From Lysinibacillus parviboronicapiens (GTDB lineage: Bacteria; Bacillota; Bacilli; Bacillales_A; Planococcaceae): a stretch of 64,000 nt of DNA. Shown piece by piece: positions 25,346 through 34,843 of this stretch (position 1 is the first letter of the stretch; the number at the start of each line of letters is the position of its first letter). Under the pieces are notes generated by a model. That model ran no database searches and was not told where the DNA came from. It worked only from the letters and a program-made list of their open reading frames with translations. The stretch is from NCBI RefSeq assembly GCF_003049575.1, contig NZ_PYWI01000002.1, positions 1-64,000 of the forward strand, given 5' to 3'. Position numbers and translations under genes: made by a program.

Positions 25346-26406
25346 TTGTCATCCCTCACCCCTGAAAATACTTTTTGGCCCTTTATAATAGTCGCGACAA
25401 CCTTTGCATCTAAATCCAAAGGATGTTTATTCCATACGACAAAGTCTGCTAGTAATCCATCACGGATAGTACCTGTTACATGTTCGATACCGAGAAACTT
25501 TGCCGCCCCTGTTGTTAATGCGTACAGTACATCCTGACGTGTTAAACCTTCACGGACGGCGAAACAGGCTTCAAGTGCTAAATGGGTCGAGCTACTCACA
25601 GGATGATCTGTACAGAAAACAAAGGGAATATCGCGATTGTTAAGTTGTTGATAGAGTTTTGGTGAGAGTGCAATCATTTCGTTATGTTCGATATAACGGA
25701 ATGTTGGACCTGCGATCACGGTATTGAATGTTGTATCTTCTACAGATGGAATTTCAGTCCCATGGATAATATGGAACTCGAAGTCGAACTGTTGTTGTAA
25801 ACGAGCAATGAACTCAATATCGACTGCCTTATGTGCTCGCACGATTATTTTACGGATTAGTGGCTCTTGCTCTTTAATAGATTGAAGCGTTTCTCGTAGT
25901 ATTTTAGCTATACCCATACGAGTGAGCGGTTTTTTCTTGGAAGTAAAAAATGTACTTTTGGCATTTTGACCAATCGAAAAAGAGTAAGCAAAATCTTGTT
26001 TAATTACCATTTCATCAACGGTTATATGCGCGTGATGAATAATCGCTGTTTTTGCCCCAATCAAACTTTTCGCGGAAGGTACGATATGGGAGGCTGTTAT
26101 CCCATGGGAAAGCGCTTTTTTAAATGCTGCGTCGAATGGATAAATGCCATCAAGTACTGAATATTGCAGATTTGAGTCAAACTCAAAGCTATCATCCCCC
26201 TCCCAACGAATACCTATTTCAGTTAAACCAATTTGGGAGCAACTATCGATAAAGCCGGGTGTTACATAATATCCATCTAAATCTATTTCTGTTTCTATAA
26301 CCGCATTGCTTTGTTTGAAATATTGTTTTTGTACATCAAAATTTTTCTTTTCAAAATTTCGAGTTTCGGCATTAAAAACAAGTCCATTTGTATAACGTGT
26401 TGTCAA
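25342..26406 (-). CDS. Amidohydrolase paralogue lacking the HxH motif
   Basis: A 354-aa protein with the same fold as its downstream neighbour: KPLTRMGIAKILRETLQS matches KPMTRMAIAQILRDGFQR, and LLADFVVWNKHP matches HADFVVWSHP. The metal motif HxH is replaced: GFIDSCSQIG against GLIDIHAHVG. The remaining ligands persist (RAHKA, IIHGTE, CTDHP). This suggests a mononuclear or non-catalytic partner of the active copy. The start is TTG at 26406, eight bases after GGAGG; an earlier frame opening is upstream of that ribosome site. Start and stop overlaps couple it to the next gene. Confidence 0.82.
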   Translation of the reverse strand: MTTRYTNGLVFNAETRNFEKKNFDVQKQYFKQSNAVIETEIDLDGYYVTPGFIDSCSQIGLTEIGIRWEGDDSFEFDSNLQYSVLDGIYPFDAAFKKALSHGITASHIVPSAKSLIGAKTAIIHHAHITVDEMVIKQDFAYSFSIGQNAKSTFFTSKKKPLTRMGIAKILRETLQSIKEQEPLIRKIIVRAHKAVDIEFIARLQQQFDFEFHIIHGTEIPSVEDTTFNTVIAGPTFRYIEHNEMIALSPKLYQQLNNRDIPFVFCTDHPVSSSTHLALEACFAVREGLTRQDVLYALTTGAAKFLGIEHVTGTIRDGLLADFVVWNKHPLDLDAKVVATIIKGQKVFSGVRDDK

Positions 26407-26425
26407 ATAAAATCCTCCAATCAAT

Positions 26426-26457
26426 AGAAAAGCGAAGAATTACATCTCCGCTTTTCT
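26426..26457 (-). promoter_or_regulatory. Hairpin between binding-protein and amidohydrolase genes
   Basis: AGAAAAGCG / CGCTTTTCT arms lie just before the ribosome site of the amidohydrolase gene. On the minus strand the 3' arm runs into a T-rich stretch. It may attenuate read-through or protect the abundant binding-protein transcript. The other bases from 26458 to 26592 show nothing clear. Confidence 0.4.
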
Positions 26458-26592
26458 AATTATCAAATTTTCCCACAAACTTCTAGACAACTGTGGATGT
26501 TCGAGAGTATTACACGTGTCATTAAATGCTTACAAAGCTTTTGAATAGTACATCTGTAGTCGATGTCGTATGAATTCCTCGGGGTTCTATCA

Positions 26593-28200
26593 TTATTTTG
26601 AAATTGACACGTTTGTCCCGTTCGGGTGTACGATTTGAACAGAATTATCTGCAGAAACATTAAAGCCTTGTACTTTTTTATTAACTCCTGCCACTGTTTG
26701 TGTTGCTTCTAATTCAATACGTGGAACATCAGCTAAAATGAGTTTTAGTGCCTCTTGATATAAAGCCGCACGCTCTTCTTGTACAACTGTTTCAGAAACA
26801 GCGCGATCTAACAATGCATCGACCTCTGGATTGCTATAGCCTTTACCATTACCTAAGGCGCCTACTTGTTTGGTGTGGTAAAGCTGATATAAGAAGAAGT
26901 ATGGGTCAGGGTACCACGTCCAGCCACCGATATTCATCGGAGCTTTTCCTTTAGCTACTGTGTCACTATAAGTACCCCATTCTAAAACTTTGATTTCTAC
27001 ATCGATATTCAAGTTTTCTTTTAATTGACTTTGGAAAATTGTTGCATAAGGTACACGTGCTTCCGATACGTAAATTTCCGTTTGAAAGCCATCTGGATAA
27101 CCAGCTTCAGCCAGTAATTTTTTCGCAGCGGCAGGATCATACGTTGGTACTAAGCCAATTAAAGATTTATCATACCCCCATGAACCTGGAGGTAAAGGTA
27201 GATAAGAAACATCACCGCCACCCCATTGATTTACACCAGAGATAATTTCCTCGACGTTTGTTGCTTTATAAATGGCCTCTCGCACGCGCACGTCAGCTGT
27301 TGGCCCTACTTTATTGTTTAAATCTAGATAGACGATGGATAGCCCTGCATTTGTTAAAAGTTCTAGATTATTATCTTGTTTAATGATTTCACGATTTTGT
27401 CCTTTCACATCCATCGCGATATCAATATCACCAGAGCGTAACGCATTCGTCATCATATTTTGATCTGAAATAAACTTCATTGTTAATTTATCTATATTGG
27501 GTGTTTCACCCCAGTAATTTTCATGACGAACAAATTGTACTTCTTGGTCTTTTTTCCATTCCTTTAATTGGAAGGGACCTGTGCCTATAAAGTGGTCAGA
27601 GAAATTATCTCCCCAGCCCTCAACCTCTTCTTTAGGAATAATAATGTTACCTGCATCCGTTAGCATAGCTAGTAATGCTGCGTTTGGTGTAGCTAAATGA
27701 ATCTCTAGTTCATAATCAGATAAAACTTTTACCTCTGTTACACCGCTTAAACGGTTCATTGCAGATTCTTTTGCAGAACGTTCTAGTGAATACTTAACGT
27801 CTTCAGCAGTCATTTCGCGACCATCTTGGTATTTACCAGGTTGGAATTTGACACCTTCACGTAATTTGAATGTATAAACTAACATATCATCTGACACTTT
27901 CCATTCTGTTGCTAAAGAAGGGATTATCTCAGAAAGGTCTTTATTATAAACAACTAAAGTGTCGGCTATTTGGCGCATTACCTGTGATTCATAGACACCT
28001 GTGTACTTAATAGGATCAAATGTTTTAGCATTTGCAGAAAGACCGACCTTTAAAGTGCCGCCCATTGCTACTTCTCCATTTTTCTGTTCTCCAGTTGAAC
28101 TCCCTTTATTCGAGTTATCGCCTCCACAAGCAGCTACAAGGCCAATGACTAATGTTAAAACTACTATCAAAAAAGATTTTTTTAAGTTATTTTTCTTCAT
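26593..28200 (-). CDS. Dpp/Opp-type ABC substrate-binding lipoprotein
   Basis: A 535-aa extracellular lipoprotein of the SBP_bac_5 family. The start MKKNNLKKSFLIVV at 28200 follows AAGGAGGCATG and gives a signal with lipobox VAAC; ten further residues in the open frame lack a ribosome site. Family blocks: GGTLKVGLSANAKTFDP, YTFKLREGVKFQPGKYQDGREMTAEDVKYSLER, GTGPFQLKEWKKDQEVQFVRHENYWG and VREAIYKATN. It binds peptides, nickel, glutathione or related small molecules in this family; the ligand is not readable. First gene of the leftward half of the island, divergent from its permeases. Confidence 0.92.
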   Translation of the reverse strand: MKKNNLKKSFLIVVLTLVIGLVAACGGDNSNKGSSTGEQKNGEVAMGGTLKVGLSANAKTFDPIKYTGVYESQVMRQIADTLVVYNKDLSEIIPSLATEWKVSDDMLVYTFKLREGVKFQPGKYQDGREMTAEDVKYSLERSAKESAMNRLSGVTEVKVLSDYELEIHLATPNAALLAMLTDAGNIIIPKEEVEGWGDNFSDHFIGTGPFQLKEWKKDQEVQFVRHENYWGETPNIDKLTMKFISDQNMMTNALRSGDIDIAMDVKGQNREIIKQDNNLELLTNAGLSIVYLDLNNKVGPTADVRVREAIYKATNVEEIISGVNQWGGGDVSYLPLPPGSWGYDKSLIGLVPTYDPAAAKKLLAEAGYPDGFQTEIYVSEARVPYATIFQSQLKENLNIDVEIKVLEWGTYSDTVAKGKAPMNIGGWTWYPDPYFFLYQLYHTKQVGALGNGKGYSNPEVDALLDRAVSETVVQEERAALYQEALKLILADVPRIELEATQTVAGVNKKVQGFNVSADNSVQIVHPNGTNVSISK

Positions 28201-28224
28201 ACATGCATGCCTCCTTGTTTTTTG

Positions 28225-28247
28225 TTTCACAATATGAACCGTTGTTT
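28225..28247. promoter_or_regulatory. Candidate regulator site, copy 1
   Basis: A 23-bp sequence beginning TTCACAATATGAACC and ending TGTTTC. It differs from the copy at 28368 in only 2 of 23 bases. The inner part GAACC-GTT-GTTTC is a partial dyad of the kind bound by IclR-family proteins. It lies in the leader of the binding-protein gene. Confidence 0.6.
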
Positions 28248-28330
28248 CGAAAATGGTAGGTTCGACATTAAAAATAGCATAGTTGTTAATAGAAAGTAAA
28301 TATAAAATTAAAATAATTCTGAAAAATATG

Positions 28331-28360
28331 TTTACAAATGAAGATGTGTGCGTGTAGTAT
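28331..28360 (+). promoter_or_regulatory. Candidate promoter of the permease operon
   Basis: TTTACA (28331-28336), 18-bp spacer, TAGTAT (28355-28360). The second copy of the repeated site begins eight bases after the -10 box, in position to block transcription. Confidence 0.5.
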
Positions 28361-28367
28361 TTAGTTA

Positions 28368-28390
28368 TTCACAATATGAACCAGTGTTTC
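28368..28390. promoter_or_regulatory. Candidate regulator site, copy 2
   Basis: A direct repeat of the site at 28225 (21 of 23 bases identical), 143 bases away and placed at the predicted start of the rightward transcript. The IclR-type regulator encoded at 34844-35605 in the same operon is the obvious candidate binder. Confidence 0.6.
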
Positions 28391-28418
28391 TGATAATGAA
28401 AAAAGGAGGTCTTTTGAT

Positions 28419-29381
28419 ATGGGCTCTTATATTTTAAAAAGGTTAATCAATCTAATACCAACGCTTTTGGTAGTGGCCATTATTGTTTTTGTTATTACAA
28501 GGTTAATACCTGGTGATCCAGCAGCAGTGATGCTAGGACCACAAGCGAGTGTTGAAGATGTAGCAAATTTAAGAGACGAATTAGGGTTAAATGAATCGGT
28601 ACCTGCACAATTTATTTCATATGTAGCAGACTTAGCGCAGCTTAATTTGGGTCATTCATATTCTTATAGTGAATCTGTCATTGGGCTCATTTTAGAAAGG
28701 TTTCCGAATACAGTAATTTTAGCTCTCGCAGCATTAGTAATTGCAGTAGTAATTGGGATTCCAGCGGGAATTCTAGCAGCTAGAAAACAAAACAAAATGA
28801 TAGATTATGCTGTCATGTTAGTATCCTTAGTTGGTGTTTCTATGCCAATCTTTTGGTTAGGAATTATGTTAGTTCTATTGTTTAGTGTCAACTTAGGCTG
28901 GTTGCCAGCTACAGGGATGGGGAGTTTAGAGGATGGTGTATGGACATATATTAAACATCTAATATTACCTGCGTTCGCATTAGCTACAATTCCGATGGCC
29001 ACGTTTGCACGTATTACACGTTCTAGTATGTTAGAAGTAATTTCCCAAGATTATATTAAAACGGCACGATCTAAAGGGATTAAAGAATATTTGGTTATTG
29101 GGAAACATGCATTCAAAAATGCATTAACGCCGATTTTAACAGTATTAGGGATGCAAATTTCCAATTTACTAGGCGGTGCAGTATTAACAGAAACAATATT
29201 TAGTTGGCCAGGGATGGGACGACTCATTGTAGATGCGATTGATAAACGCGATTTTGTTGTGGTACAAGGAACCGTTATTTTCATCGCATTGATTTTCGTA
29301 TTAATTAACTTAGCAGTTGATATTTTATATAAAGTTGTGAATCCAAAAGTAAATTTAGAATCGGATGGGGGGAAAAAATAA
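28419..29381 (+). CDS. ABC transporter permease, DppB type
   Basis: A 320-aa membrane protein with the OppB/DppB N-terminal pattern (YILKRLINLIPTLLVV, VITRLIPGDPAAVMLGPQAS) and the permease-ATPase contact EYLVIGKHAFKNALTPILTVLG. About six transmembrane segments. AAAGGAGG precedes the ATG. First gene of the rightward half of the island; two bases separate it from the second permease. Confidence 0.94.
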   Translation: MGSYILKRLINLIPTLLVVAIIVFVITRLIPGDPAAVMLGPQASVEDVANLRDELGLNESVPAQFISYVADLAQLNLGHSYSYSESVIGLILERFPNTVILALAALVIAVVIGIPAGILAARKQNKMIDYAVMLVSLVGVSMPIFWLGIMLVLLFSVNLGWLPATGMGSLEDGVWTYIKHLILPAFALATIPMATFARITRSSMLEVISQDYIKTARSKGIKEYLVIGKHAFKNALTPILTVLGMQISNLLGGAVLTETIFSWPGMGRLIVDAIDKRDFVVVQGTVIFIALIFVLINLAVDILYKVVNPKVNLESDGGKK

Positions 29382-29383
29382 CG

Positions 29384-30250
29384 ATGGCTCAAGCAATAGT
29401 GAATGACAACAAGAAAAAAAATACGTTGCTTAGAAAGTTGTTAAAAAATAAATTAGCATCAATCGGCTTAGTTATTGTTGCAATAATGACGATTATAGCT
29501 ATATTTGCACCGTTGATTGCAACACATCCACCGAATGAAATGAGTATTGGGAAATCGTTTTTACCAGTAAATACAGAAGGTCACTTACTTGGTACAGATA
29601 ACTATGGTCGTGATTTATTTAGTCGCTTAATATATGGTACACGCATCTCAATGATTGTAGGAATTGCGGCAGTTCTATTTGGCGCAATATTTGGGACATT
29701 ACTTGGTTTATTAGCAGGATATTTTGGTGGTCGTTTAGATTCAATGATTATGCGTACTATGGATGGTCTTTTTGCATTCCCATTTATTTTACTAGCTATT
29801 ACGTTAATGACTGTACTTGGTCAAGGTTTAGTAAATGTTATCGTTGCAATTGGCATTGCGAATATACCAGGGTTTGCCCGTCTTGTGCGTGGACAAGTAT
29901 TAAGCGTAAAAGAGGAAGAATTTATTGAAGTGACACATTCATTAGGCGCGACACATAAGCGTATTATTTTTAGTCATATTTTACCGAATTGCATGGCGCC
30001 TTTAATTGTATATGGCACGATGAGTACAGCGGGGGCTATTATTTCTGAAGCAGCACTTAGTTTTCTAGGATTAGGTATTCAACCACCGACTGCTTCTTGG
30101 GGAAGTATATTGAAAGATGGTAAGGATTTTTTAGTATTAAATCCTCAAATGGCGACATACTCAGGAATTTGTATTTTGTTAACAGTACTAGGTATTAATC
30201 TTTTAGGTGATGGACTACGAGATGCTCTTGATCCGAAAATGAAAGTTTAA
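29384..30250 (+). CDS. ABC transporter permease, DppC type
   Basis: A 288-aa membrane protein of the OppC/DppC family: HLLGTDNYGRDLFSRLIYGTRISM, LSVKEEEFIEVTHSLGATHKRIIFSHILPN (EAA loop) and SEAALSFLGLGIQPPTASWG. It pairs with the DppB-type permease to form the channel. A GGGGGGAAAAAA stretch serves as ribosome site just after the previous stop. Confidence 0.94.
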   Translation: MAQAIVNDNKKKNTLLRKLLKNKLASIGLVIVAIMTIIAIFAPLIATHPPNEMSIGKSFLPVNTEGHLLGTDNYGRDLFSRLIYGTRISMIVGIAAVLFGAIFGTLLGLLAGYFGGRLDSMIMRTMDGLFAFPFILLAITLMTVLGQGLVNVIVAIGIANIPGFARLVRGQVLSVKEEEFIEVTHSLGATHKRIIFSHILPNCMAPLIVYGTMSTAGAIISEAALSFLGLGIQPPTASWGSILKDGKDFLVLNPQMATYSGICILLTVLGINLLGDGLRDALDPKMKV

Positions 30251-30269
30251 CATGAAAGTGGGTGAAGTT

Positions 30270-31289
30270 ATGGCTGAGCGTTTACTTGATGTTGAAAATT
30301 TGACAGTTGAATTTATAAGTGGCGGCTCTACGATGAAAGCAGTAAATGGTGTTAATTTACAATTAGATAAGAAGGAAACACTTGGCATAGTCGGAGAATC
30401 AGGTTCTGGGAAAAGTGTTACAGCTACAGCTTTAATGCGTTTAATCCCATCTCCGCCAGGTAAAATAACGAATGGGAAAATTCATTTTAATGGTCGAGAT
30501 TTAGTAGGAATTTCCGAAAAAGAGATGCGGAATGTACGAGGCAATGAAATGTCTATGATTTTCCAAGATCCCATTACAAGTTTGAATCCGGTATTAACGG
30601 TAGGAAATCAAATCATTGAGGTCATACGTGCACACGAGAAAATGACGAAGAAAGAGGCAAGTACTAAGGCTGTTGAAATGCTCAAAATGGTTGGTATTCC
30701 AGAGCCTGAAAAGCGTTTGAAAATGTACCCCCATGAATTTTCAGGTGGGATGCGTCAACGTGTAATGATAGCCATCGCATTAGCATGCAATCCAAAGTTA
30801 TTAATTGCCGATGAGCCGACAACCGCCCTTGATGTAACAGTGCAGGCACAGATTTTAGATTTGATGAAAAACTTACAGCAAAATCATGGCACTGCAATTA
30901 TTATTATAACTCATGATTTGGGGGTAGTATGGGAACTTTGTGACAAGGTGAATGTAATGTATGCGGGACGTACAGTCGAGTCTACAACAACAAAGCAACT
31001 ATATGACAATCCACTGCACCCCTATACATGGGGCTTACTTGAATCCCAAATTACAGTGGGGATACAAGAACAAGAACGGTTACCTGCAATACCGGGGAGT
31101 CCACCAGATTTAAGCAAGTCACTTAGTGGCTGTCATTTTTCGGCTCGCTGTCCTATGGCTACGGATATTTGCCGTAGTAACGTGCCTGAACTAATGGAAG
31201 TACAAGATAATCATTTTGTTGCTTGCCATTTGCAATCAAGAGAACAAATTGTAGCGCGTAAGGAGGGGATTTTTAATGCAACAACGTAA
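30270..31289 (+). CDS. ABC transporter ATPase, DppD type
   Basis: A 339-aa ATPase: Walker [12 protein letters not shown]-loop [10 protein letters not shown], signature [12 protein letters not shown], Walker [14 protein letters not shown], switch His THDLG, and the oligopeptide-transporter C-terminal domain with a Cys cluster ([14 protein letters not shown] ... ACH) that may bind an iron-sulfur cluster. ATG 30270 ([11 protein letters not shown]) is preferred over 30252 because GGGTGA precedes it. Overlaps the next ATPase gene by 14 bases. Confidence 0.93.
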   Translation: MAERLLDVENLTVEFISGGSTMKAVNGVNLQLDKKETLGIVGESGSGKSVTATALMRLIPSPPGKITNGKIHFNGRDLVGISEKEMRNVRGNEMSMIFQDPITSLNPVLTVGNQIIEVIRAHEKMTKKEASTKAVEMLKMVGIPEPEKRLKMYPHEFSGGMRQRVMIAIALACNPKLLIADEPTTALDVTVQAQILDLMKNLQQNHGTAIIIITHDLGVVWELCDKVNVMYAGRTVESTTTKQLYDNPLHPYTWGLLESQITVGIQEQERLPAIPGSPPDLSKSLSGCHFSARCPMATDICRSNVPELMEVQDNHFVACHLQSREQIVARKEGIFNATT

Positions 31290-32283
31290 AGGGCTTGTAC
31301 TAAAAGTAAATAATTTAAGAAAGTATTTCCCTATTAAAAATTCAATTCCTTTTAAGAAGACGACACAATTTGTAAAAGCAGTGGATGGTGTAAGCTTTGA
31401 ACTATATAAGGGGGAGACACTAGGGATTGTAGGTGAATCAGGTTGTGGTAAATCTACAGTAGCACGCTTAATTAATCAATTAATTACGCCAACAGAAGGA
31501 ACGGTAGAATTTAATGGAATAGATTTAGCAAGTTTAAGCACGAAAGAAATCCGTTCAGCACGTAAATCAATTCAAATGGTATTTCAAAATCCATATGCAT
31601 CCCTTGATCCACGTAAAACAATTGAATATCTGATTGCAGAACCATTAGCGATTCATGGGATTGGTGACGAAGCATCACGCAAACAAAGAGTTGTTGATTT
31701 ACTCGAAACTGTAGGTTTAAGTGCATACCATGCCAAGCGTCATCCACATGAATTTTCTGGTGGACAAAGACAGCGCATTAATATTGCCCGTGCACTAGCA
31801 CTAAACCCAGATATTGTTGTCTGTGATGAACCGGTTTCAGCACTAGATGTATCTGTACAGGCACAGGTTATTAATTTACTAAAAGATTTGCAGCATGAAT
31901 TTGGCTTAACCTATATATTCATCTCACATGATTTAAATGTTGTGAACTATATGTGTGACCGCATTGCAGTCATGTATTTAGGGAAAATCGTAGAAATCGG
32001 TTCATATGAAGAGATATACGATAACCCCCAACATCCATATACACAAGCACTATTATCAGCTATTCCAAAAGAAAATCCTTTTGATACGAAGGACCGCATT
32101 ATTTTGACAGGAGATGTACCAAGTCCAGTAAATCCTCCGAGTGGCTGTGCATTCCATAAGCGCTGCCGCTTCGCAACGGAAAAATGCTCACAAATGGAAC
32201 CTGTTCTTGATACGGTTTCTACGACACATCAAGTTTCCTGTCATCTATTTAAATCTCTTCAGCAGAAACCACTTCCTTCTTAA
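31276..32283 (+). CDS. ABC transporter ATPase, DppF type
   Basis: A 335-aa ATPase paired with the previous one: Walker A GESGCGKST, Q-loop FQNPYASLDPRKT, signature FSGGQRQRINIARAL, Walker B VVCDEPVSALDVSVQ, switch His SHDLN, and a C-terminal Cys cluster (CAFHKRCRFATEKC). AAGGAGG precedes the ATG. The full importer of the island is therefore one binding protein, two permeases and two ATPases. Confidence 0.93.
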   Translation: MQQRKGLVLKVNNLRKYFPIKNSIPFKKTTQFVKAVDGVSFELYKGETLGIVGESGCGKSTVARLINQLITPTEGTVEFNGIDLASLSTKEIRSARKSIQMVFQNPYASLDPRKTIEYLIAEPLAIHGIGDEASRKQRVVDLLETVGLSAYHAKRHPHEFSGGQRQRINIARALALNPDIVVCDEPVSALDVSVQAQVINLLKDLQHEFGLTYIFISHDLNVVNYMCDRIAVMYLGKIVEIGSYEEIYDNPQHPYTQALLSAIPKENPFDTKDRIILTGDVPSPVNPPSGCAFHKRCRFATEKCSQMEPVLDTVSTTHQVSCHLFKSLQQKPLPS

Positions 32284-32576
32284 AGCAAGGAAATGAATAC
32301 CAAGAATTTTTTGTTTTTTCAAAGGGGTCGAGAAATCTCTGTCGACTTATGAAAATTGGACAAGACCGCTACTTTTTAGGGTACTTAATGTCCAGTATTG
32401 CCCTAAGCCACCAGCGGAAGTCTTCGAGGGATAAAAGAGAGTTGCATCTAAAGTTGTTGTGGGCAGTTCAAGCAACTACAGCTAACTGACCTGCTTCGTA
32501 CTAGCCTAAATATAACCTTAGAGGCGGACACCCCGTACACGAAGTACAATTGATGAGAAAAAGGAGCGTAATTATT
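32284..32576. other. Unexplained 293-base gap inside the catabolic operon
   Basis: No ORF of note. The sequence is less AT-rich than nearby gaps and contains several short complementary stretches, for example AGTTGC (32440s) with GCAACT (32470s), and TGGACA with TGTCCA around 32360-32395. This could be a structured leader, a decayed repeat or nothing functional. The ribosome site AAAAAGGAG of the next gene is at its end. Confidence 0.35.
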
Positions 32577-33530
32577 ATGTCATTAAAACATGTTATTGAA
32601 TTATACGAGGTAATGGATAGTAAGCATGTTAATGGAAAAGTCGTCAAAGAATACTTACACAATGTCAATCCATCAGCGGATGTAATGGTAAAAACAATTA
32701 CAGTTGACAATGCTTCGACTGATTTTATAAAGGTTGTAGTTAAAGGCAAGAATGGTAAATCTTCTGGTGGCAGCGCACCAACTTTAGGTGTTATTGGACG
32801 GTTAGGTGGGATTGGAGCCCGACCAGAAATGACGGGTTTTGTTTCCGACGGTGATGGTGCACTAGCATGTATGGCAGGTGCAGCAAAAACATTAGATATG
32901 GCATTAAAGGGTGATCAATTAGAAGGGGACATTATTTTCGCTACCCATATTTGTCCAGCCGCTCCAATTTTACCACATGAGCCAGTGCCATTCATGAACT
33001 CACCAGTTGATATGAGTGTGATGAATGAACATGAAGTAGACCCAGAGATGGATGCAATTTTATCGATTGACACAACCAAAGGTAATTCAGTTTGTAACCA
33101 CAAAGGATTTGCTATCACACCTACGGTAAAAGAAGGTTATATTCTAAAAATTAGTGACGATTTATTACATGTTTACACACAAACAGCAGGTATTTCACCA
33201 GTTATACTACCTATCACAACACAGGATATTACGCCTTATGGAAATGGACTATTCCATATAAATAGTATTTTACAACCAGCTGTTGCCACTACTAGTCCAG
33301 TTGTTGGTGTCGCAATTACAACAGAATCAACTGTTGCTGGTTGTGCTACTGGTGCTACACATGTAACTGATGTAGAAAATGTTGTTCGCTTCTCCTTAGA
33401 GGTAGCAAAAATTTATGGGGCAAATAGATGTTCATTTTATGATGAAGAGCAGTTCGCACGAATTGAACAACTGTATGGTAGTATGAATCATTTACAAACA
33501 AAAGGAAATGAGATGAATATACATGGATGA
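32577..33530 (+). CDS. DUF1177 domain protein
   Basis: A 317-aa cytoplasmic protein matching the uncharacterised DUF1177 family: LKHVIELYEVMDSKHVNGK at the N-terminus, GRLGGIGARPEMTGFVSDGDGA, ATHICPAAPILPHEPVPFMNSPVDM and SIDTTKGNSVCNHKGFAITPTVKEGYIL. Several conserved Asp, His and Cys residues suggest a metal-binding or hydrolytic role, but none is proven. ATG 32577 follows AAAGGAG; the longer frame opens without a ribosome site. It overlaps the M20 peptidase gene by 8 bases, pointing to joint function. Confidence 0.87.
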   Translation: MSLKHVIELYEVMDSKHVNGKVVKEYLHNVNPSADVMVKTITVDNASTDFIKVVVKGKNGKSSGGSAPTLGVIGRLGGIGARPEMTGFVSDGDGALACMAGAAKTLDMALKGDQLEGDIIFATHICPAAPILPHEPVPFMNSPVDMSVMNEHEVDPEMDAILSIDTTKGNSVCNHKGFAITPTVKEGYILKISDDLLHVYTQTAGISPVILPITTQDITPYGNGLFHINSILQPAVATTSPVVGVAITTESTVAGCATGATHVTDVENVVRFSLEVAKIYGANRCSFYDEEQFARIEQLYGSMNHLQTKGNEMNIHG

Positions 33531-34791
33531 ATTAAAAAATCTAAAACTACAGTTAATCGAAGAAGTTGAAAATAACAAGGATGAATTAATTGATTTTTGT
33601 GCAAAATTAATTCAAATTCCGAGTGTAAACCCACCCGGGGATACTACTGAAATTACGACGTTTATAGAGGATTATTTAAATGAAGTAAATATTCCATACG
33701 ACAAATATGAGTCTGCTGAAAAAATGTTTAACTTAGTTGCTTCTATTGGTAATGGTAAAGGAAAAGAATTAGTTTATTGTGGCCATACGGATGTTGTACC
33801 AGTAGGCGATCTTTCGAAATGGGAATTCAATCCATTTTCTGGAGAGGTGAAGGATGGCTGGATGCTGGGCCGTGGAGCAAGTGATATGAAAGCAGGCTTA
33901 GCTGGTATTATTTTTGCAACAAAGATGTTAAAAAAACTAAATATCGAACTACCAGGGAAATTAACACTAGCTATTGTACCAGATGAAGAAACAGGGGGCG
34001 AATTTGGTGTGCCTTGGTTATTAGAGCGTGGATACGTAAGTGGTGATGGTTGTTTGATTGCAGAGCCTTCATCGCCTTTAAACCCGACTATTGGGCAGAA
34101 AGGTTCTTACTGGTTTGAATTAGAAGTACGAGGAGAACCTGGTCATGGTAGTTTGTCACCTTTAGCAGGTAGAAATGCCATTGTCGATGCTATTCGTGCT
34201 ATAAATGAAATTCGTACTTTATGGGATATTGAAATTGATATACCTGTGGATGTACAGCCTCTCATTGAAGTATCACAAAAATACATGCGTGAAGTTGAAA
34301 AAGATCGCTTGAAATATCAAGAAGTATTAGAGAAAATTACTGTAAATATTGGTACAATTGAGGGAGGTACGAAGTCCAATGTAATTCCAGATTATTGTAA
34401 AGTACACATAGATTGCCGTTTACCATTTGGTATTACCCAAGAAAAAGTGACTGAAATTTTGGAAAATAAATTGGATGCTTTGCATATTGATTATACGATT
34501 AATCGCTTTGGATTTAAAAGTGTGGCAAATTATACAACAGCAGAAGACCCCGTTTGCAAATCGATTGTTGATAATATTTCATTTGTTACGGGCAAAGAAG
34601 CGTACGGTGTTATGCAATGGGCAAGTAGCGATGCACGCCATTTTAGACAACATGATATTCCTGTGCTGCAATACGGCCCAGCTTACTTACCAAGTATCCA
34701 TGGTTATAACGAAAAAGTACGTGTGGAGGACATCGTACGTTGTGCAAAAGTATATATAACAGCTGCAATTGACTTTCTATATCAAAAGTAA
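33523..34791 (+). CDS. M20 family metallopeptidase (ArgE/DapE type)
   Basis: A 422-aa zinc deacylase/peptidase. Metal-site blocks are complete: CGHTDVVPVGD (His, Asp), RGASDMKAGLAG (bridging Asp), PDEETGGEFG (catalytic and metal Glu), AEPSSPLNP (metal ligand) and SIHGYNEKV near the C-terminus (metal His). The dimerisation insert begins near GQKGSYWFELEVRGEPGHGSL. It hydrolyses an N-acyl or peptide amide bond; with the amidohydrolase it could carry out successive cleavages of the imported compound. Confidence 0.92.
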   Translation: MDELKNLKLQLIEEVENNKDELIDFCAKLIQIPSVNPPGDTTEITTFIEDYLNEVNIPYDKYESAEKMFNLVASIGNGKGKELVYCGHTDVVPVGDLSKWEFNPFSGEVKDGWMLGRGASDMKAGLAGIIFATKMLKKLNIELPGKLTLAIVPDEETGGEFGVPWLLERGYVSGDGCLIAEPSSPLNPTIGQKGSYWFELEVRGEPGHGSLSPLAGRNAIVDAIRAINEIRTLWDIEIDIPVDVQPLIEVSQKYMREVEKDRLKYQEVLEKITVNIGTIEGGTKSNVIPDYCKVHIDCRLPFGITQEKVTEILENKLDALHIDYTINRFGFKSVANYTTAEDPVCKSIVDNISFVTGKEAYGVMQWASSDARHFRQHDIPVLQYGPAYLPSIHGYNEKVRVEDIVRCAKVYITAAIDFLYQK

Positions 34792-34843
34792 GAGACTCTT
34801 TTACTCTCTTGCTTTTGATAAATAGTTCAGAAGGATGAGAGAA

